A stretch of DNA of 64,000 nucleotides from Microvelia longipes (taxonomy: Eukaryota; Arthropoda; Insecta; Hemiptera; Veliidae): positions 56,030,608 through 56,094,607 of the forward strand of contig JACMZG010001863.1 in NCBI GenBank assembly GCA_018340805.1. The letters are read 5' to 3'. Shown piece after piece: positions 58,001 to 64,000 of this stretch (positions are counted from its first letter, which is position 1; each line of letters begins with the position of its first letter). Both the position numbers and the translations under genes were made by a program. The notes beneath the pieces were generated by a model. The model did not search any database and was not told where the DNA came from. It worked only from the letters and a program-made list of their open reading frames with translations.

Positions 58001-61000
58001 GGTTGCAGATACCTGTTGGACTGGGTAGAGGGGCGGAGGGGGCGTGTAGAAGAGATTTGTCTTCATCTCGAGTTATATTTAGTATTTTGTTCTTACTGCT
58101 CTCCGTCTGTACTTTGATCTCTTCCATTTGTTTGGTTTCACCTGAAACAGTGGTAACTGTGACTTACAAATAATACAGTGTGCTGGAAATATAACTGTCA
58201 TAAGTGACAAATAAGATAAAAATTTGGCAAAGGGTAACTCGAAACAGTCCTCACAACTTAAGATTCGCTTCACTCATCCTCAACATATCACAGGCTTTAA
58301 ATTACTAAAACACCCAAGTCTCTCCACATATAATATTTATTGACAGAGCCAGCTTTCAACCTTTCGGTCATCATCAGTGCCTGAACAATGAAAAATATTA
58401 TTTATTATTTTTTTCATTGTTCAGGCACTGATGATGACCGAAAGGTTGAAAGCTGGCTCTGTCAATAAATATTATATGTAGAGAGACTTGGGTGTTTTAT
58501 TAATACTATATACTTCACTTGCACTTCTTCTTTGTCTGATATCACAGGTCATTTTCATAATAAAAATCCGCTAAAATATAAATAAATAAAATATGTTTAT
58601 TCTGCTTTACAAAATTAAAAAATAAAATTTTCCCTATAGTGTCTTTAAAATACATTATTATGGATAAAGGGAACAAAAAGAATGTGAAGAAAAAAATAAA
58701 ATATTACAAAATGCTTCTATTTTATCCATAAAACAATAATGTAAAGAATAAAAATATCGGGTGCAGGGTACCTCGGAAATCACATAAAAGCTTTTGAGGA
58801 GTAAAGTCATCTGTTGTAAAAATAAAGCAATCATACTTTTCTGGCGCTAGTACAACCTATTTGTTACATATTAGACAAACCAACATTTTTTGGATGATGT
58901 AAAGCATACTTGTCATTAATAACTATACATTTCAAAATTAAAAAATAATTTTAAATTTGTGCATAGTACTATAAATATAATGTTAAAAATTTTTAAATTG
59001 TTTATAAAGATCCAATTAAAATTTCATAAAAATGCATAAAGATCTTGATAGATTTGATATTTATCATTCTAATCTCATAGATTTACAAGTATTCCTTTTT
59101 AGTCTTTTAGTCTTCCTTTTTCTAAATATGTATTCAATCTTTTTTAAACTATTTTTTAATATTTTCACAAAAAGCATTTACTTTAAGTATTTTTTTATTA
59201 ATATTATTATTATCCCCTTAAAAAATCTGTATTTGAATGATTATCAACCTCTTTTTTAAATTTACTTATGTTCTTCTTTTTTTTGTACTTATTCATTTTT
59301 TATACCTTTTATGTACTTATGTTATTTTGTTTTTTGTATTTTAACATTGTTTTTGGACACATTGTGTCTGTTTTTGTATTTTAATAAATAAATAAATAAA
59401 TAAAAAAAGTATGTGTAATTTAAGTTCAAAAACAGCTTATAATAGTGTGCAAACATTATTATAAGCTGTTTATAATAATAGGAGAATTTATAATAAGGAG
59501 AAAAGATTGTTCTATTATTTTTTACTGGGGGTTTTAACAAGTCCCTCACTCCCGCTGCCATTTTATTCTTACGTGGCAAAATAAAGAAATAAAAAAATCA
59601 AATCAGAATCACATCGGATATGCTAAGCTAGTCCTTCCTACTTCGAAATCGCTTCGCTTGTATTCAAGCGAATATACAAGTTGTATATTCTGTTGATTCT
59701 TGTTGATTTTTCACAATTTTTTAAATAAAGGACAGAAGCCATATAATAAAAATTGAACTAATGCTGATAATGAGACGAAACATGGCACATATGTTAGTCT
59801 TATACATGGCTACATGCGTCTCGAATTTTAATCCGCATAATTTTTCCGCGTATTATGATTTTAGAAATTTTCGCTGAGTCATAATTGCTGGTTAATGGCG
59901 TCGTAATGTATTTTCCGGATATCTCAACTACAGTTATGGACTGATTTTTGTACTAAGTTGCAACTCTCTAGTATTAGTATTAGGTAGCTACGATGATAAC
60001 AGACACACACACAAGCATACAAACAGAAAACTTTGTAAAAAACACTTAGAAGACCTTTAAAACATATCAAACGGATAATTCCAGTGGCATCCCAGTTTCG
60101 GGCCGCTACGAAATCCAGCGCCTCCGTGTGGTCTCTTTACGGCTAAAACTTGTTTTACTATGTCAGTTTATCATATGACTAGTTTATATAAGTTACATAC
60201 TACCAACATATAATCAAGTTTTCTAATGTAGTCAAAAATGTGATTTGTTTACACTAAGTTATATATGTCAAGCGATAAAACTAAAACTAATGCTGGTAAT
60301 GAAATGTAACTTTGTATATTTGTTAACCATACATAGTAGTACATGCGTATGCAATGTACACGTGTGCATTTGTACAAGTACAAATTTACATTTGTTTAAG
60401 CCCGATTTAAATACGCGTTGAACTTTTTGCTGTCTTATTGTCATTATTTGCTGTCATTATGACGTCACACATATTTCTTTAGGGTTCGGGACATTGACAA
60501 GTTTGATTTTTGTACCAAGTTTATTTCGATCTGAGAAAACGTTTAAAGTTATCGTGTCTCATAGCAACGTCTAGGAACATAAACTTCTGTACATACAAAC
60601 ACACACACGAAAAACACAGGATTATATATATAAATTATATATATATTAATATAATATATATAATATATATATATATATATTATATATTCTGATCAGTGAG
60701 GCCTCAAACTCCAAAAATAAACACCTCCACCCCTCCTTTCCTTCGTGAATCCATCCTCATAAGCTCATTTTTTCTTTAAAAATTAGAAAAAAATAGAAGA
60801 GAAAATTGAACAGTTAAAGTTATAAAAGTTTTCTTTAAAAATACTCATCAATTATTTTTAGTTAATATTTTTAATTAACATTTCACTATTTTCGGGACCT
60901 CTGCTCTATCAGGGAGTATAAGTATTCAGATGAACCTGAAGAGATCCTATGTAAGAAGCTATCATGCAGTATACGTCTGTTCACCTTATAGATAATATTA

Positions 61001-61331
61001 TAATTTGTTTAAATAAGGAAAGACGTGTTCTTTTCTTTCAACACCCTAAGCATACCTGTCACAACTGTTCTGTATTTTATATTAAAGTTCATCAGTAAGA
61101 TGAGGTTCATATACCACATCACAATAATTAAAAATTGATAAGACTAACGTGTCAGCAAGCTTCCGTCTGTCAGCTGGTGTAATAAAACATTTAAAAGAGA
61201 AAAATATCACACGAATTCACGAAGATTCATTTTCTTACCTGTTGCTATCAGATATAAAAATACTGGTGTTGAAGGGCCCTCTACACCCAGCTGTTTGATA
61301 CTTGCACTGTCATCGCTCGCTAATTTGTTAT
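32965..61331 (-). CDS. RBCK1: HOIL-1 orthologue, RBR E3 ubiquitin ligase (5' end missing)
   Basis: Nine minus-strand exons with GT-AG borders join without a phase error into 408 codons including TAA: 61331-61239, 58141-58013, 55231-55005, 40265-40105, 37737-37626, 36350-36171, 34688-34590, 33675-33532 and 33045-32965. In order they encode the end of a UBL domain (PVFLYLIAT), a low-complexity linker, an NZF finger (GWKCEPC...CSSC), RING1 (ECPVC...CLHSFCRGC...CPY), IBR ([11 protein letters not shown]...CPVC) and RING2 (CPRC...GCDWLRC...TEICWVT, ending [19 protein letters not shown]). This order and the C-terminal tail are diagnostic of HOIL-1. In vertebrates HOIL-1 joins HOIP and SHARPIN in LUBAC, and itself makes ester-linked ubiquitin through the RING2 Cys, retained here in GCDW. 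The first half of the UBL was not found. Intron 3 (40266-55004) is very long, and a linker exon between NZF and RING1 could be hidden there. Confidence 0.95.
33532..33675 (-). CDS. RBCK1: RBCK1 exon: RING2 catalytic part
   Basis: 144 bases between a TTATTGCAG acceptor and a GTAAGC donor, phase 0. Reads [20 protein letters not shown], then [15 protein letters not shown] and RGPRWGPN. The Cys of GCDW is the thioester-forming position of the family. Reading past the donor gives a spurious 3' extension of 41 codons. Confidence 0.97.
33715..33855 (+). repeat. ACTACCACAG minisatellite in RBCK1 intron
   Basis: Variable-length units built of AACTACCACAGC with CTCT insertions, directly upstream (minus strand) of the RING2 exon acceptor. 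Confidence 0.8.
33965..34260 (+). repeat. 17-bp AT-rich tandem repeat in RBCK1 intron
   Basis: Alternating TTACTATAAAAATATTC and TTACTACAGAAATATTC, about 17 copies. Confidence 0.85.
34590..34688 (-). CDS. RBCK1: RBCK1 exon: end of IBR and helical linker
   Basis: 99 bases between a TTTGCAG acceptor and a GTAATG donor, phase 0. Reads [20 protein letters not shown] then a charged helix ending KEMLQ. It supplies the last IBR ligands (H, C) and the linker to RING2. Confidence 0.95.
35335..35835 (+). repeat. 30-bp minisatellite in RBCK1 intron
   Basis: About 16 units of ATCTCACAAAATGTAACTAC + AATGACTTAC, in an alternating two-type (60-bp) pattern on the left and a diverged type on the right. Open in two plus-strand frames; the longest runs 224 codons (35190-35864) with a ten-residue period ([10 protein letters not shown]). 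This lies antisense to RBCK1. Confidence 0.9.
35860..36140 (+). repeat. Dispersed repeat R1, diverged copy
   Basis: CACACTGGGAGCTACTGTCA, TTTATACCGCAGGTAAAT. Further weak R1 pieces lie at 560-740, 9320-9400, 39590-39715 and 60280-60620. Confidence 0.6.
36171..36350 (-). CDS. RBCK1: RBCK1 exon: IBR domain
   Basis: 180 bases (60 codons, phase 0 at both ends) between a TTTCTAG acceptor and a GTAATA donor. Contains [19 protein letters not shown] and [15 protein letters not shown], almost identical to the IBR of vertebrate HOIL-1. Confidence 0.97.
36735..37267. mobile_element. MITE family copy in RBCK1 intron
   Basis: Ends TGAATAAAGGGGATGACGCA and its mirror (GTGCGTCATCTCCTTTATTC). A 5' part of the same family lies inverted at 53620-53930, and a relative at 8690-8960 (TTGTTGCAAGCATGCGCAAT). 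Confidence 0.75.
37626..37737 (-). CDS. RBCK1: RBCK1 exon: end of RING1
   Basis: 112 bases between a GTGTTACAG acceptor and a GTAAGT donor. Reads [19 protein letters not shown], then [15 protein letters not shown]. It matches the HOIL-1 segment between RING1 and the start of IBR, and supplies the last RING1 cysteines. Confidence 0.95.
38240..38417 (+). mobile_element. 5S rRNA-derived SINE copy, 3'-truncated
   Basis: 5S-like block GGTCAGTGCCTGAATGGGTG then ACCGCTGGCAATGAAACG, followed by the spacer and GAGGACGAGCGAAGCG. It lacks the final GGTACC box. Sits in an RBCK1 intron. Confidence 0.75.
39845..40015 (-). mobile_element. SINE family A copy
   Basis: Mirror of the family: CCTGCGGGAACAACCTCAGG, GTTGCATCTACTACACTC, then the head CGATCACGGCCACGGCGG at the right end. 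Lies just beside the RBCK1 RING1 exon. Confidence 0.75.
40105..40265 (-). CDS. RBCK1: RBCK1 exon: first part of RING1
   Basis: 161 bases between a TTTTGTAG acceptor and a GTAATC donor. Starts [20 protein letters not shown] (a helix like the vertebrate QYQQRK region), then [15 protein letters not shown] and [10 protein letters not shown]. These carry the first RING1 zinc ligands. Confidence 0.95.
40676..40963. mobile_element. Perfect-type hairpin MITE (GCCCAGGGGTG family)
   Basis: Two ~135-bp arms in inverted orientation with a ~17-bp spacer. Each reads GCCCAGGGGTGTTTTGTTAA ... GGCTGGAACCGGTCTCAATT ... GACTCGTATCGGATAGGTGT. Right end CTTGGTC. Confidence 0.9.
40966..42646. other. RBCK1 intron, no gene
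   Basis: Contains one copy of the AGTAGAACGTT dispersed repeat (42020-42200) and TATAGC-rich small palindromes at 42490-42545. No linker exon for RBCK1 could be recognised. Confidence 0.45.
42647..43340 (+). repeat. Left TIR of the 3.3-kb transposon
   Basis: Matches the reverse complement of 45275-45947, including GCCCGATCAGAGGTGATTAA and the palindromic 43000-43330 stretch. Confidence 0.85.
43173..44905 (-). pseudogene. Transposase pseudogene of the 3.3-kb transposon
   Basis: Four blocks, 44905-44660, 44611-44105, 44047-43820 and 43774-43469, all lie in the same frame and are separated only by stop codons: two near 44640-44620, TAA and TGA near 44103-44070, and TAG near 43820. Recognisable segments are [94 protein letters not shown] and [20 protein letters not shown]. 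The DTTASNTG and CRHHI blocks look like an RNase-H-fold transposase core. A fifth block (43457-43173, [20 protein letters not shown]) runs into the left TIR. Five or more stops make it inactive. Confidence 0.75.
45275..45947 (-). repeat. Right TIR of the 3.3-kb transposon
   Basis: Inverted copy of the left TIR. The inner edge is a G run (GGGGGGGGGGGG near 45295-45305) facing the C-rich inner edge of the left TIR. Confidence 0.85.
46860..47040 (-). mobile_element. tRNA-derived SINE, family B
   Basis: Minus strand: a 72-nt tRNA-like head (47037-46966) with A-box-like GTGGTGAAGTGG and B box GGTTCGATCCC. A body follows, with CACGTGCCGTCCTTCGAAAA and GGACGTTAAGCCGGTGG, a tail seen in many invertebrate SINEs. 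Stems are only partly paired, so I do not call a functional tRNA. Confidence 0.75.
47179..47703 (+). repeat. 158-bp direct duplication flanking a SINE
   Basis: 47179-47336 and 47545-47702 share ATGTCAAATCTTCCATAG, CTATCAACTGAATGATAATT and CAGTTTGTTTATTTTGATAA at about 90% identity. The truncated SINE A lies exactly between. Confidence 0.85.
47340..47535 (+). mobile_element. SINE family A, 5'-truncated copy
   Basis: Starts at the B box (CGGGGTTCGCAGCC) and runs through AGATTTCGCCAACTTTAA, GGTGGTCCCCGCAGGG and GGGCTGAAAGGCCC into a T-rich tail. It is bracketed by a 158-bp direct duplication (see findings). Confidence 0.8.
47960..48125 (-). pseudogene. Possible LINE RT catalytic-motif remnant
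   Basis: Minus strand reads [17 protein letters not shown] then a stop. FADD followed by hydrophobics fits the RT active-site motif of non-LTR elements. Too short for a family call. Confidence 0.45.
48690..48770 (+). repeat. Inverted repeat with CTGATGA/CGAAAT core
   Basis: CTCATTTTCATCAGGGTT and its mirror around GTTT, then CTGATGAAAATGAGAAACGC and GGCCGAAATTG. Same layout as the Penelope-type arms. Confidence 0.65.
48810..49050 (-). mobile_element. SINE family A, diverged copy
   Basis: Mirror body GGTGCTCATCAGGTATAATC and TCTGCGGAGATAGTCTCATC, then a head with GCGTGACCAGGTATGCGAAC. Many substitutions. Confidence 0.6.
49140..50135 (+). repeat. 25-bp polypurine satellite, about 40 copies
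   Basis: Unit GAGAGGTTTGGAAAGTAGAG + AGGAA with variants (GGTTTTAAAAGTAG, GTATAGAG). Almost all purine on the plus strand apart from the T run. Ends at a run of C (50148-50160). Many single-base indels. Confidence 0.92.
50728..50880 (+). pseudogene. Possible decayed coding fragment
   Basis: ATG at 50728 reads [20 protein letters not shown] then REKVSP and a stop. After a one-base shift [20 protein letters not shown] and LPIQF follow. Acidic composition suggests the start of a retroelement Gag or a lost exon; no family recognised. Confidence 0.25.
52197..52255. repeat. Perfect 26-bp-arm hairpin
   Basis: GTGCTACGAGACCGAAGTAA + TACGAA, loop TTACTTA, then the exact complement. Confidence 0.95.
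52828..53268. mobile_element. GCCCAGGGGTG-family cluster, three arms
   Basis: One plus-oriented arm followed by two minus-oriented arms, the last two separated by CTTGGGGTAAATTTGACCCC. Looks like unequal exchange between hairpin copies. Confidence 0.85.
53983..54210 (-). mobile_element. 5S rRNA-derived SINE copy, full length
   Basis: Mirror order from GAGGTACCTCGGAACTTTTT through CACTTCGCTCGTC and the AATTCGCCAAATTTATAC spacer to CGGTCACCCATCCAGGCACT and ACTTAACTTTTATGG. Best copy for the 5S-like block. Confidence 0.8.
54295..54985 (+). repeat. Dispersed repeat R1 interrupted by a palindromic element
   Basis: The R1 start (AAACTAATGCTGGTAATT) is at 54320 and the rest from 54665 on. The element 54407-54665 sits between them. 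Confidence 0.75.
54407..54665. mobile_element. Palindromic element with GAAGCGAAACGTCGG arms
   Basis: Begins AAGATTTAGGTCTTCCGGTG and ends with its mirror. Each arm has CCTGAAGATGCCTCC ... GGAAGCGAAACGTCGG. It interrupts a dispersed-repeat R1 copy (54295-54985). Confidence 0.85.
55005..55231 (-). CDS. RBCK1: RBCK1 exon: NZF zinc finger and linker
   Basis: 227 bases between a TTTTTCAG acceptor and a GTTCGT donor. Encodes W-x-C-x2-C-x3-N-x6-C-x2-C ([21 protein letters not shown] is split by the previous codon) followed by RRPGT. This is the Npl4-type finger that binds linear ubiquitin in HOIL-1. The Thr-Phe pair after the second Cys in the vertebrate protein is Gly-Lys here. A Lys/Glu/Pro-rich linker ends in phase 0. 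Confidence 0.9.
55309..55530. mobile_element. Second palindromic GAAACGTCGG element
   Basis: Same family as 54407-54665 with a shorter centre. Lies 78 bp from the RBCK1 NZF exon. Confidence 0.85.
56162..56473 (+). pseudogene. Non-LTR retrotransposon reverse-transcriptase fragment
   Basis: 104 codons open to TGA. Reads [50 protein letters not shown] and [20 protein letters not shown]. The KYLGIHID...LKW...H block is typical of the region after the catalytic motif of LINE RTs. The YxDD part is absent, so it is a fragment. Confidence 0.85.
56579..57221. mobile_element. Non-autonomous hAT element with 8-bp target duplication
   Basis: Ends are CAGGCCTGGACAAACTACGG and its inverted partner AGTTTGCCCAGGCCTG. 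TTCTAATG is duplicated exactly at 56571-56578 and 57222-57229, the 8-bp signature of hAT. The left end carries GC-rich palindromes (GCCCGCGGGC), the right CGGCCCGCGACTGG and GCGGCCC. The 643-bp interior shows no transposase that I recognise. Confidence 0.93.
57230..58012. other. RBCK1 intron, no gene
   Basis: Includes TTGGCCGATTTTGATAAAAT and TTTGGTATACATG, a phrase I associate with a widespread arthropod-type repeat but cannot classify. TCACTGAACGATCGTCAGTGA at 57258 is a short palindrome. Confidence 0.4.
58013..58141 (-). CDS. RBCK1: RBCK1 exon: UBL-NZF linker
   Basis: 129 bases between a CTGTTTCAG acceptor and a GTATCT donor, in phase with both neighbours. Polar linker ([19 protein letters not shown]...) ending in a Pro/Ser-rich [10 protein letters not shown]. 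No domain is recognised. The exon is supported by its splice sites and by phase. Confidence 0.8.
58306..58502. mobile_element. Palindromic element with CTGATGATGACCGAAAGG arms
   Basis: TAAAACACCCAAGTCTCTCC...GACAGAGCCAGCTTTC is mirrored almost exactly at 58410-58502. The plus-strand right arm holds CTGATGA, a GACC-GAAA-GGTT hairpin and GAAAG. Confidence 0.88.
59600..59672 (-). mobile_element. 5S SINE tail fragment
   Basis: CACATCGGATATGCTAAGC and CGAAATCGCTTCGCTTG match the tail only. Similar scraps lie at 14135-14172, 51690-51782, 52130-52160, 52280-52315, 58255-58282 and 58755-58782. Confidence 0.5.
59750..60115 (+). repeat. Dispersed repeat R1, near-full copy
   Basis: GAACTAATGCTGATAATGAG through GGTAGCTACGATGATAACAG and CACTTAGAAGACC. 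Again preceded by a 5S SINE tail fragment. Confidence 0.8.
61239..61331 (-). CDS. RBCK1: RBCK1 exon: C-terminal half of UBL domain
   Basis: 93 bases between a TTTCAG acceptor and a GTAAGA donor. Reads [19 protein letters not shown] then [11 protein letters not shown], matching the end of the HOIL-1 ubiquitin-like fold. The UBL is the part that binds the HOIP UBA region in vertebrates. It starts two bases into a codon, so an upstream exon exists outside the window or undetected. Confidence 0.85.
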
Positions 61332-61679
61332 CTGAAAGCCAAATTTTGAATATTATTCGTTTGAAATCTCATAGTTTTAATACCGTGTCACAGGCGCGGC
61401 AAAATTTTCATTTTGAGAAATATATCATAAACAAACTAAAACAGTTTTGAAAAGAAATCAGATGAAAAGAGACCAGAAAGGAAAATGATGCTTAAGAGGA
61501 TCCTGAGGATCCTAACTCGCCAGGAATATTAGGCTGGAATTTCGCTAAAAAAATAACCTAAATCTTTAATTATGTATATGTATGAAGGGAAAAAAATCAT
61601 AATATGAAATTTTATTATTTGCACTAAAAGAGCAATTAAGTATGCTCTTGTATGGTGAAATTCAAATTATTTATAACAT

Positions 61680-62182
61680 ACGTTTGAGTTGCATACTATT
61701 TGACACATCTAATGTGGCGAGAGAACCAAGGGAAATGTAACAAGCAACATGCATTGCTACAAATCTGGGAACTGTTCCATCATTCGACATTCGTCATGTA
61801 ATTGATAGCTTCGACATAAGTCATGTCCCACTCTGTTTCGTTTACGTCTAACTCATAAGGCGCCGACAGAGCTGAACTCACTCTGACCTTCAATTAATTC
61901 CGCAAGAATATAATGGCAAGTACTTACCAGAGACGAGCGGTGCTCTCTTACAGCATCATGCATGGCAAGCAAAACATTATACATAATATGTTGTTTTGCA
62001 AAAACAAAACTCCCACGAAACGAGTGGGACATGACATTATGTCGGCAATCACATGAGAGAATGTCAAATGATGGAACAGTTTCCCAGATGTAGCAATTGC
62101 ATTTTCCTTGTTACATTTTCCCTTGGTGTCTCTCGCACAATGTTGCGAATGTGTCAATATTCATGTGTTGCAAAACTCGGTA
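61680..62182. mobile_element. Inverted-repeat element; relative beside the BEL insertion
   Basis: About 100-bp inverted ends (GGGAACTGTTCCATCATTCG / AATGATGGAACAGTTTCCCA). A second copy, partly rearranged, occupies 30480-30800 (CTCTGTCGGCGCCATGATGA, GAGTGGGACATGACCTTATG). Confidence 0.75.
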
Positions 62183-62367
62183 GTATAAAAAGCCAATATG
62201 GAACGCGATTCCGCTCAACTCCCACCTCACTTCCGCCACCGAACAACCTCATAAGCGTCATTTTCCATAATGAAAATTCGCTAAAATGATATATGCATAC
62301 TATTTATTTATATATATTATTTTACATCCATTAAATTTTCAAGAGAGTTTTCGGATACGTAATCAGG

Positions 62368-62525
62368 TACGGGGTACCTCGGAGCTTTTCCTAAACTCAT
62401 CGGATTCGCTACCCTCATCCTCTCGCTTCGATCGTCCTCAGATAGGAAATACATCACTTTCATTTCCAGCGGTCACCCATCCAGACATTGACCTCGCTTG
62501 ATGGTGCTAAACTTTCATGATCCAA
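62368..62525 (-). mobile_element. 5S rRNA-derived SINE copy
   Basis: Mirror order: GGGGTACCTCGGAGC, TCGGATTCGCTACCCTCATC, then GCGGTCACCCATCCAGACAT and GTGCTAAACTTTCATGATCC. Short form without the spacer. Confidence 0.78.
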
Positions 62526-62727
62526 CAAAAATCATATTATACTTGTCATATTTAAACGAAACTTATTTGTTAAGTATTTGGTGTACTTATTTATTAAGTA
62601 AAGATATATACACGTGTCTGCCTCCGTGGCCGTGATCGTAAAGGCGATCGATTTCGGCACCGGAAGTCCGGCGTTTCGCAGCCCGGGCTATGCGCTAAGA
62701 TTTATGAATAGTATTTTTGTATTAAAA

Positions 62728-62800
62728 TAGGGCCTTCGGCCCGTAGCCGCTACGCGGCCTCGGCGCTTCGCGCCTAGTCCGCTCATCTAGATATAAATAC
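62728..62800 (+). other. GC-rich triple-hairpin block
   Basis: Three adjacent perfect hairpins with 3-base loops: GGGCC-TTC-GGCCC, CCGC-TAC-GCGG and GGCGC-TTC-GCGCC. They start exactly where the split SINE is broken. Base composition is sharply unlike the surroundings. Confidence 0.8.
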
Positions 62801-62939
62801 TTCAAACATAATTCTCCCTGACATGTTGTCCAAAACAAAAACATAAAAAAACAAGAACCAAATATAGATAAAAATAAACCTAGCGAGGCCGCAGACAATT
62901 TAACAAAAATATATTAAGATTTTAAGTTTTTAAATAAAA

Positions 62940-63215
62940 ATGTCCGTTTCCGTCACTAAAGATTGCCTGACTGAGCTCACCGAGTCGCTCGTTTTAGGAA
63001 TTTCGCCCTCATACACGCACCTCGAGCTTCTTCCAGAGCATCATACGGGCCTACTTAGCTCGGCGTGGTTTAGTGAAGCCATTTTGTCCTGTCTCTCTGG
63101 ACAGCAGGCTTACCCAGCAATGGACCAAGGAGGTAGAGGCCCCTGCTTTTATACTCATATCACCACCCTCGTAACAATACTGAACCCAACAGATATCGTA
63201 CGAGTCTTTACCTAG
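62940..63215 (+). CDS. Orphan 91-codon ORF in the SINE-splitting insertion
   Basis: ATG follows ATTTTAAGTTTTTAAATAAAA; a TATA-like ATATAAATAC lies 150 bp upstream. The product (MSVSVTKDCLTELTESLVLG... ending TDIVRVFT) has no motif I know, no signal peptide and no membrane segment. The region is near 50% GC, much higher than its surroundings, which raises the chance that it is or was coding. It may equally be part of a non-coding repeat. Confidence 0.3.
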   Translation: MSVSVTKDCLTELTESLVLGISPSYTHLELLPEHHTGLLSSAWFSEAILSCLSGQQAYPAMDQGGRGPCFYTHITTLVTILNPTDIVRVFT

Positions 63216-64000
63216 ATCGTATACAACACACTCACTACAAGATTATATATATATGTAATAACCGTTCAGCGCCATTTGTGATGGTCGATTGAGCTGAGAA
63301 TCGTCTTAATTGAACTCAGCTAGCCGTGCTACTTTAATACGAGATACCTTTGTTTGTTAAAAGCCATTTCAGATTTTCAAAAAATTTTTTTTCATGACGT
63401 CATAACTTTGGTTGATGACGTCAATAATGTTTTTTATAAACATAGGCCTCGACATCCTCGCATCTCGCATTTGGCCAAAGTTGTCGTTTCAATTTGAGAA
63501 ACGCCTTCGAGAGTTTAGTACGTTCGCCATGACACGAAAGGGTAGAAACCTACAGATACATATATATTACTATATATATACATATATATATATAATACAT
63601 ATAATATAATATATACTATACATATACCACAAAAATACTACTATATACAAAATAACAACACCATATACCATACCACATATCATAAATCCCCACACAAAAA
63701 AATCCACAACAAATAAACCTAACTTTTTTCGGACATACTTTTTTGTTATCAGGAAGCCAATAAGGAACCGATGTCCGCTCACTTCCCACCCACTCAACTT
63801 CCGTCATCCGAACAACCTCATAAGCGTCAATTTTCATATGAAAAATTCGCTAAAATGATTTCGCCAAACTTTACTAATTCTTATGAGTGTAGTAGAGTGC
63901 AACCCACCTGAAGGTGTCCAGCAGGGTGAATACTCTGATGGGCCCGAAAGGCCCCTAAAACGGGCCTTTCATTAATTTTTTATTTTATATACACGTATAG

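Larger units (their letters stand above)
62617..63969 (+). mobile_element. SINE family A copy split by a 1.1-kb insertion
   Basis: Head and start of body at 62617-62727 (GCCTCCGTGGCCGTGATCGT ... GTATTAAAATA). The rest is at 63856-63969 (GATTTCGCCAAACTTTAC ... GGGCCCGAAAGGCCCC ... ACGGGCC). The missing join is exactly the sequence continuous in the copies at 5.1 and 47.4 kb, so 62728-63855 was inserted. Confidence 0.75.

Overview
This is AT-rich (roughly two thirds A+T) nuclear DNA from an animal, almost certainly an invertebrate. It has GT-AG introns, genes broken into short exons spread over kilobases, and a dense load of eukaryotic transposable elements: Penelope-like, BEL/Pao, hAT, tRNA-derived and 5S-rRNA-derived SINEs, and foldback MITEs. 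I cannot name the species. An HOIL-1 orthologue and a CRISP-like CAP gene fit many invertebrate phyla.

Only two host genes can be supported, both on the minus strand. (1) About 4.8-11.4 kb: a secreted CAP-superfamily (CRISP/antigen-5-like) protein. Four exons join in phase: signal peptide plus a Tyr/Asn/Lys-rich linker, then three exons covering most of the CAP domain. The 3' end is not found. (2) 33.0-61.3 kb: an orthologue of HOIL-1 (RBCK1), the RBR ubiquitin ligase of the linear-ubiquitin assembly complex. Nine exons join in phase (408 codons including the stop) and encode the end of the UBL domain, an NZF zinc finger, RING1, IBR and the catalytic RING2. The first half of the UBL lies outside the window or was not found.

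The rest is repeats. 0-4 kb: SINE fragments, a TIR element and a decayed Penelope-like element between 280-bp inverted arms. 5-11 kb: SINE and foldback elements in the CAP introns. 11-24 kb: no gene; several tandem arrays (48-bp, ~28-bp and a 2-kb 69-bp satellite) plus dispersed repeats. 24.18-30.48 kb: a complete BEL/Pao retrotransposon with identical 128-bp LTRs, a 5-bp target duplication, a tRNA-Phe-type primer site, and a gag-pol frame broken mainly at homopolymers. 31-64 kb: the HOIL-1 introns and upstream region, holding minisatellites, palindromic MITEs, a 3.3-kb DNA transposon with ~680-bp TIRs, a 643-bp hAT element with a perfect 8-bp target duplication, LINE fragments and many SINEs.

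The observations I rate highest are: a SINE family built on the 3' half of 5S rRNA, whose tail appears to have seeded the 69-bp satellite; palindromic elements with hammerhead-ribozyme-like cores; a GC-rich triple-hairpin cassette with an orphan 91-codon ORF splitting a SINE; and an HOIL-1 NZF finger that has lost the usual Thr-Phe ubiquitin-contact pair.
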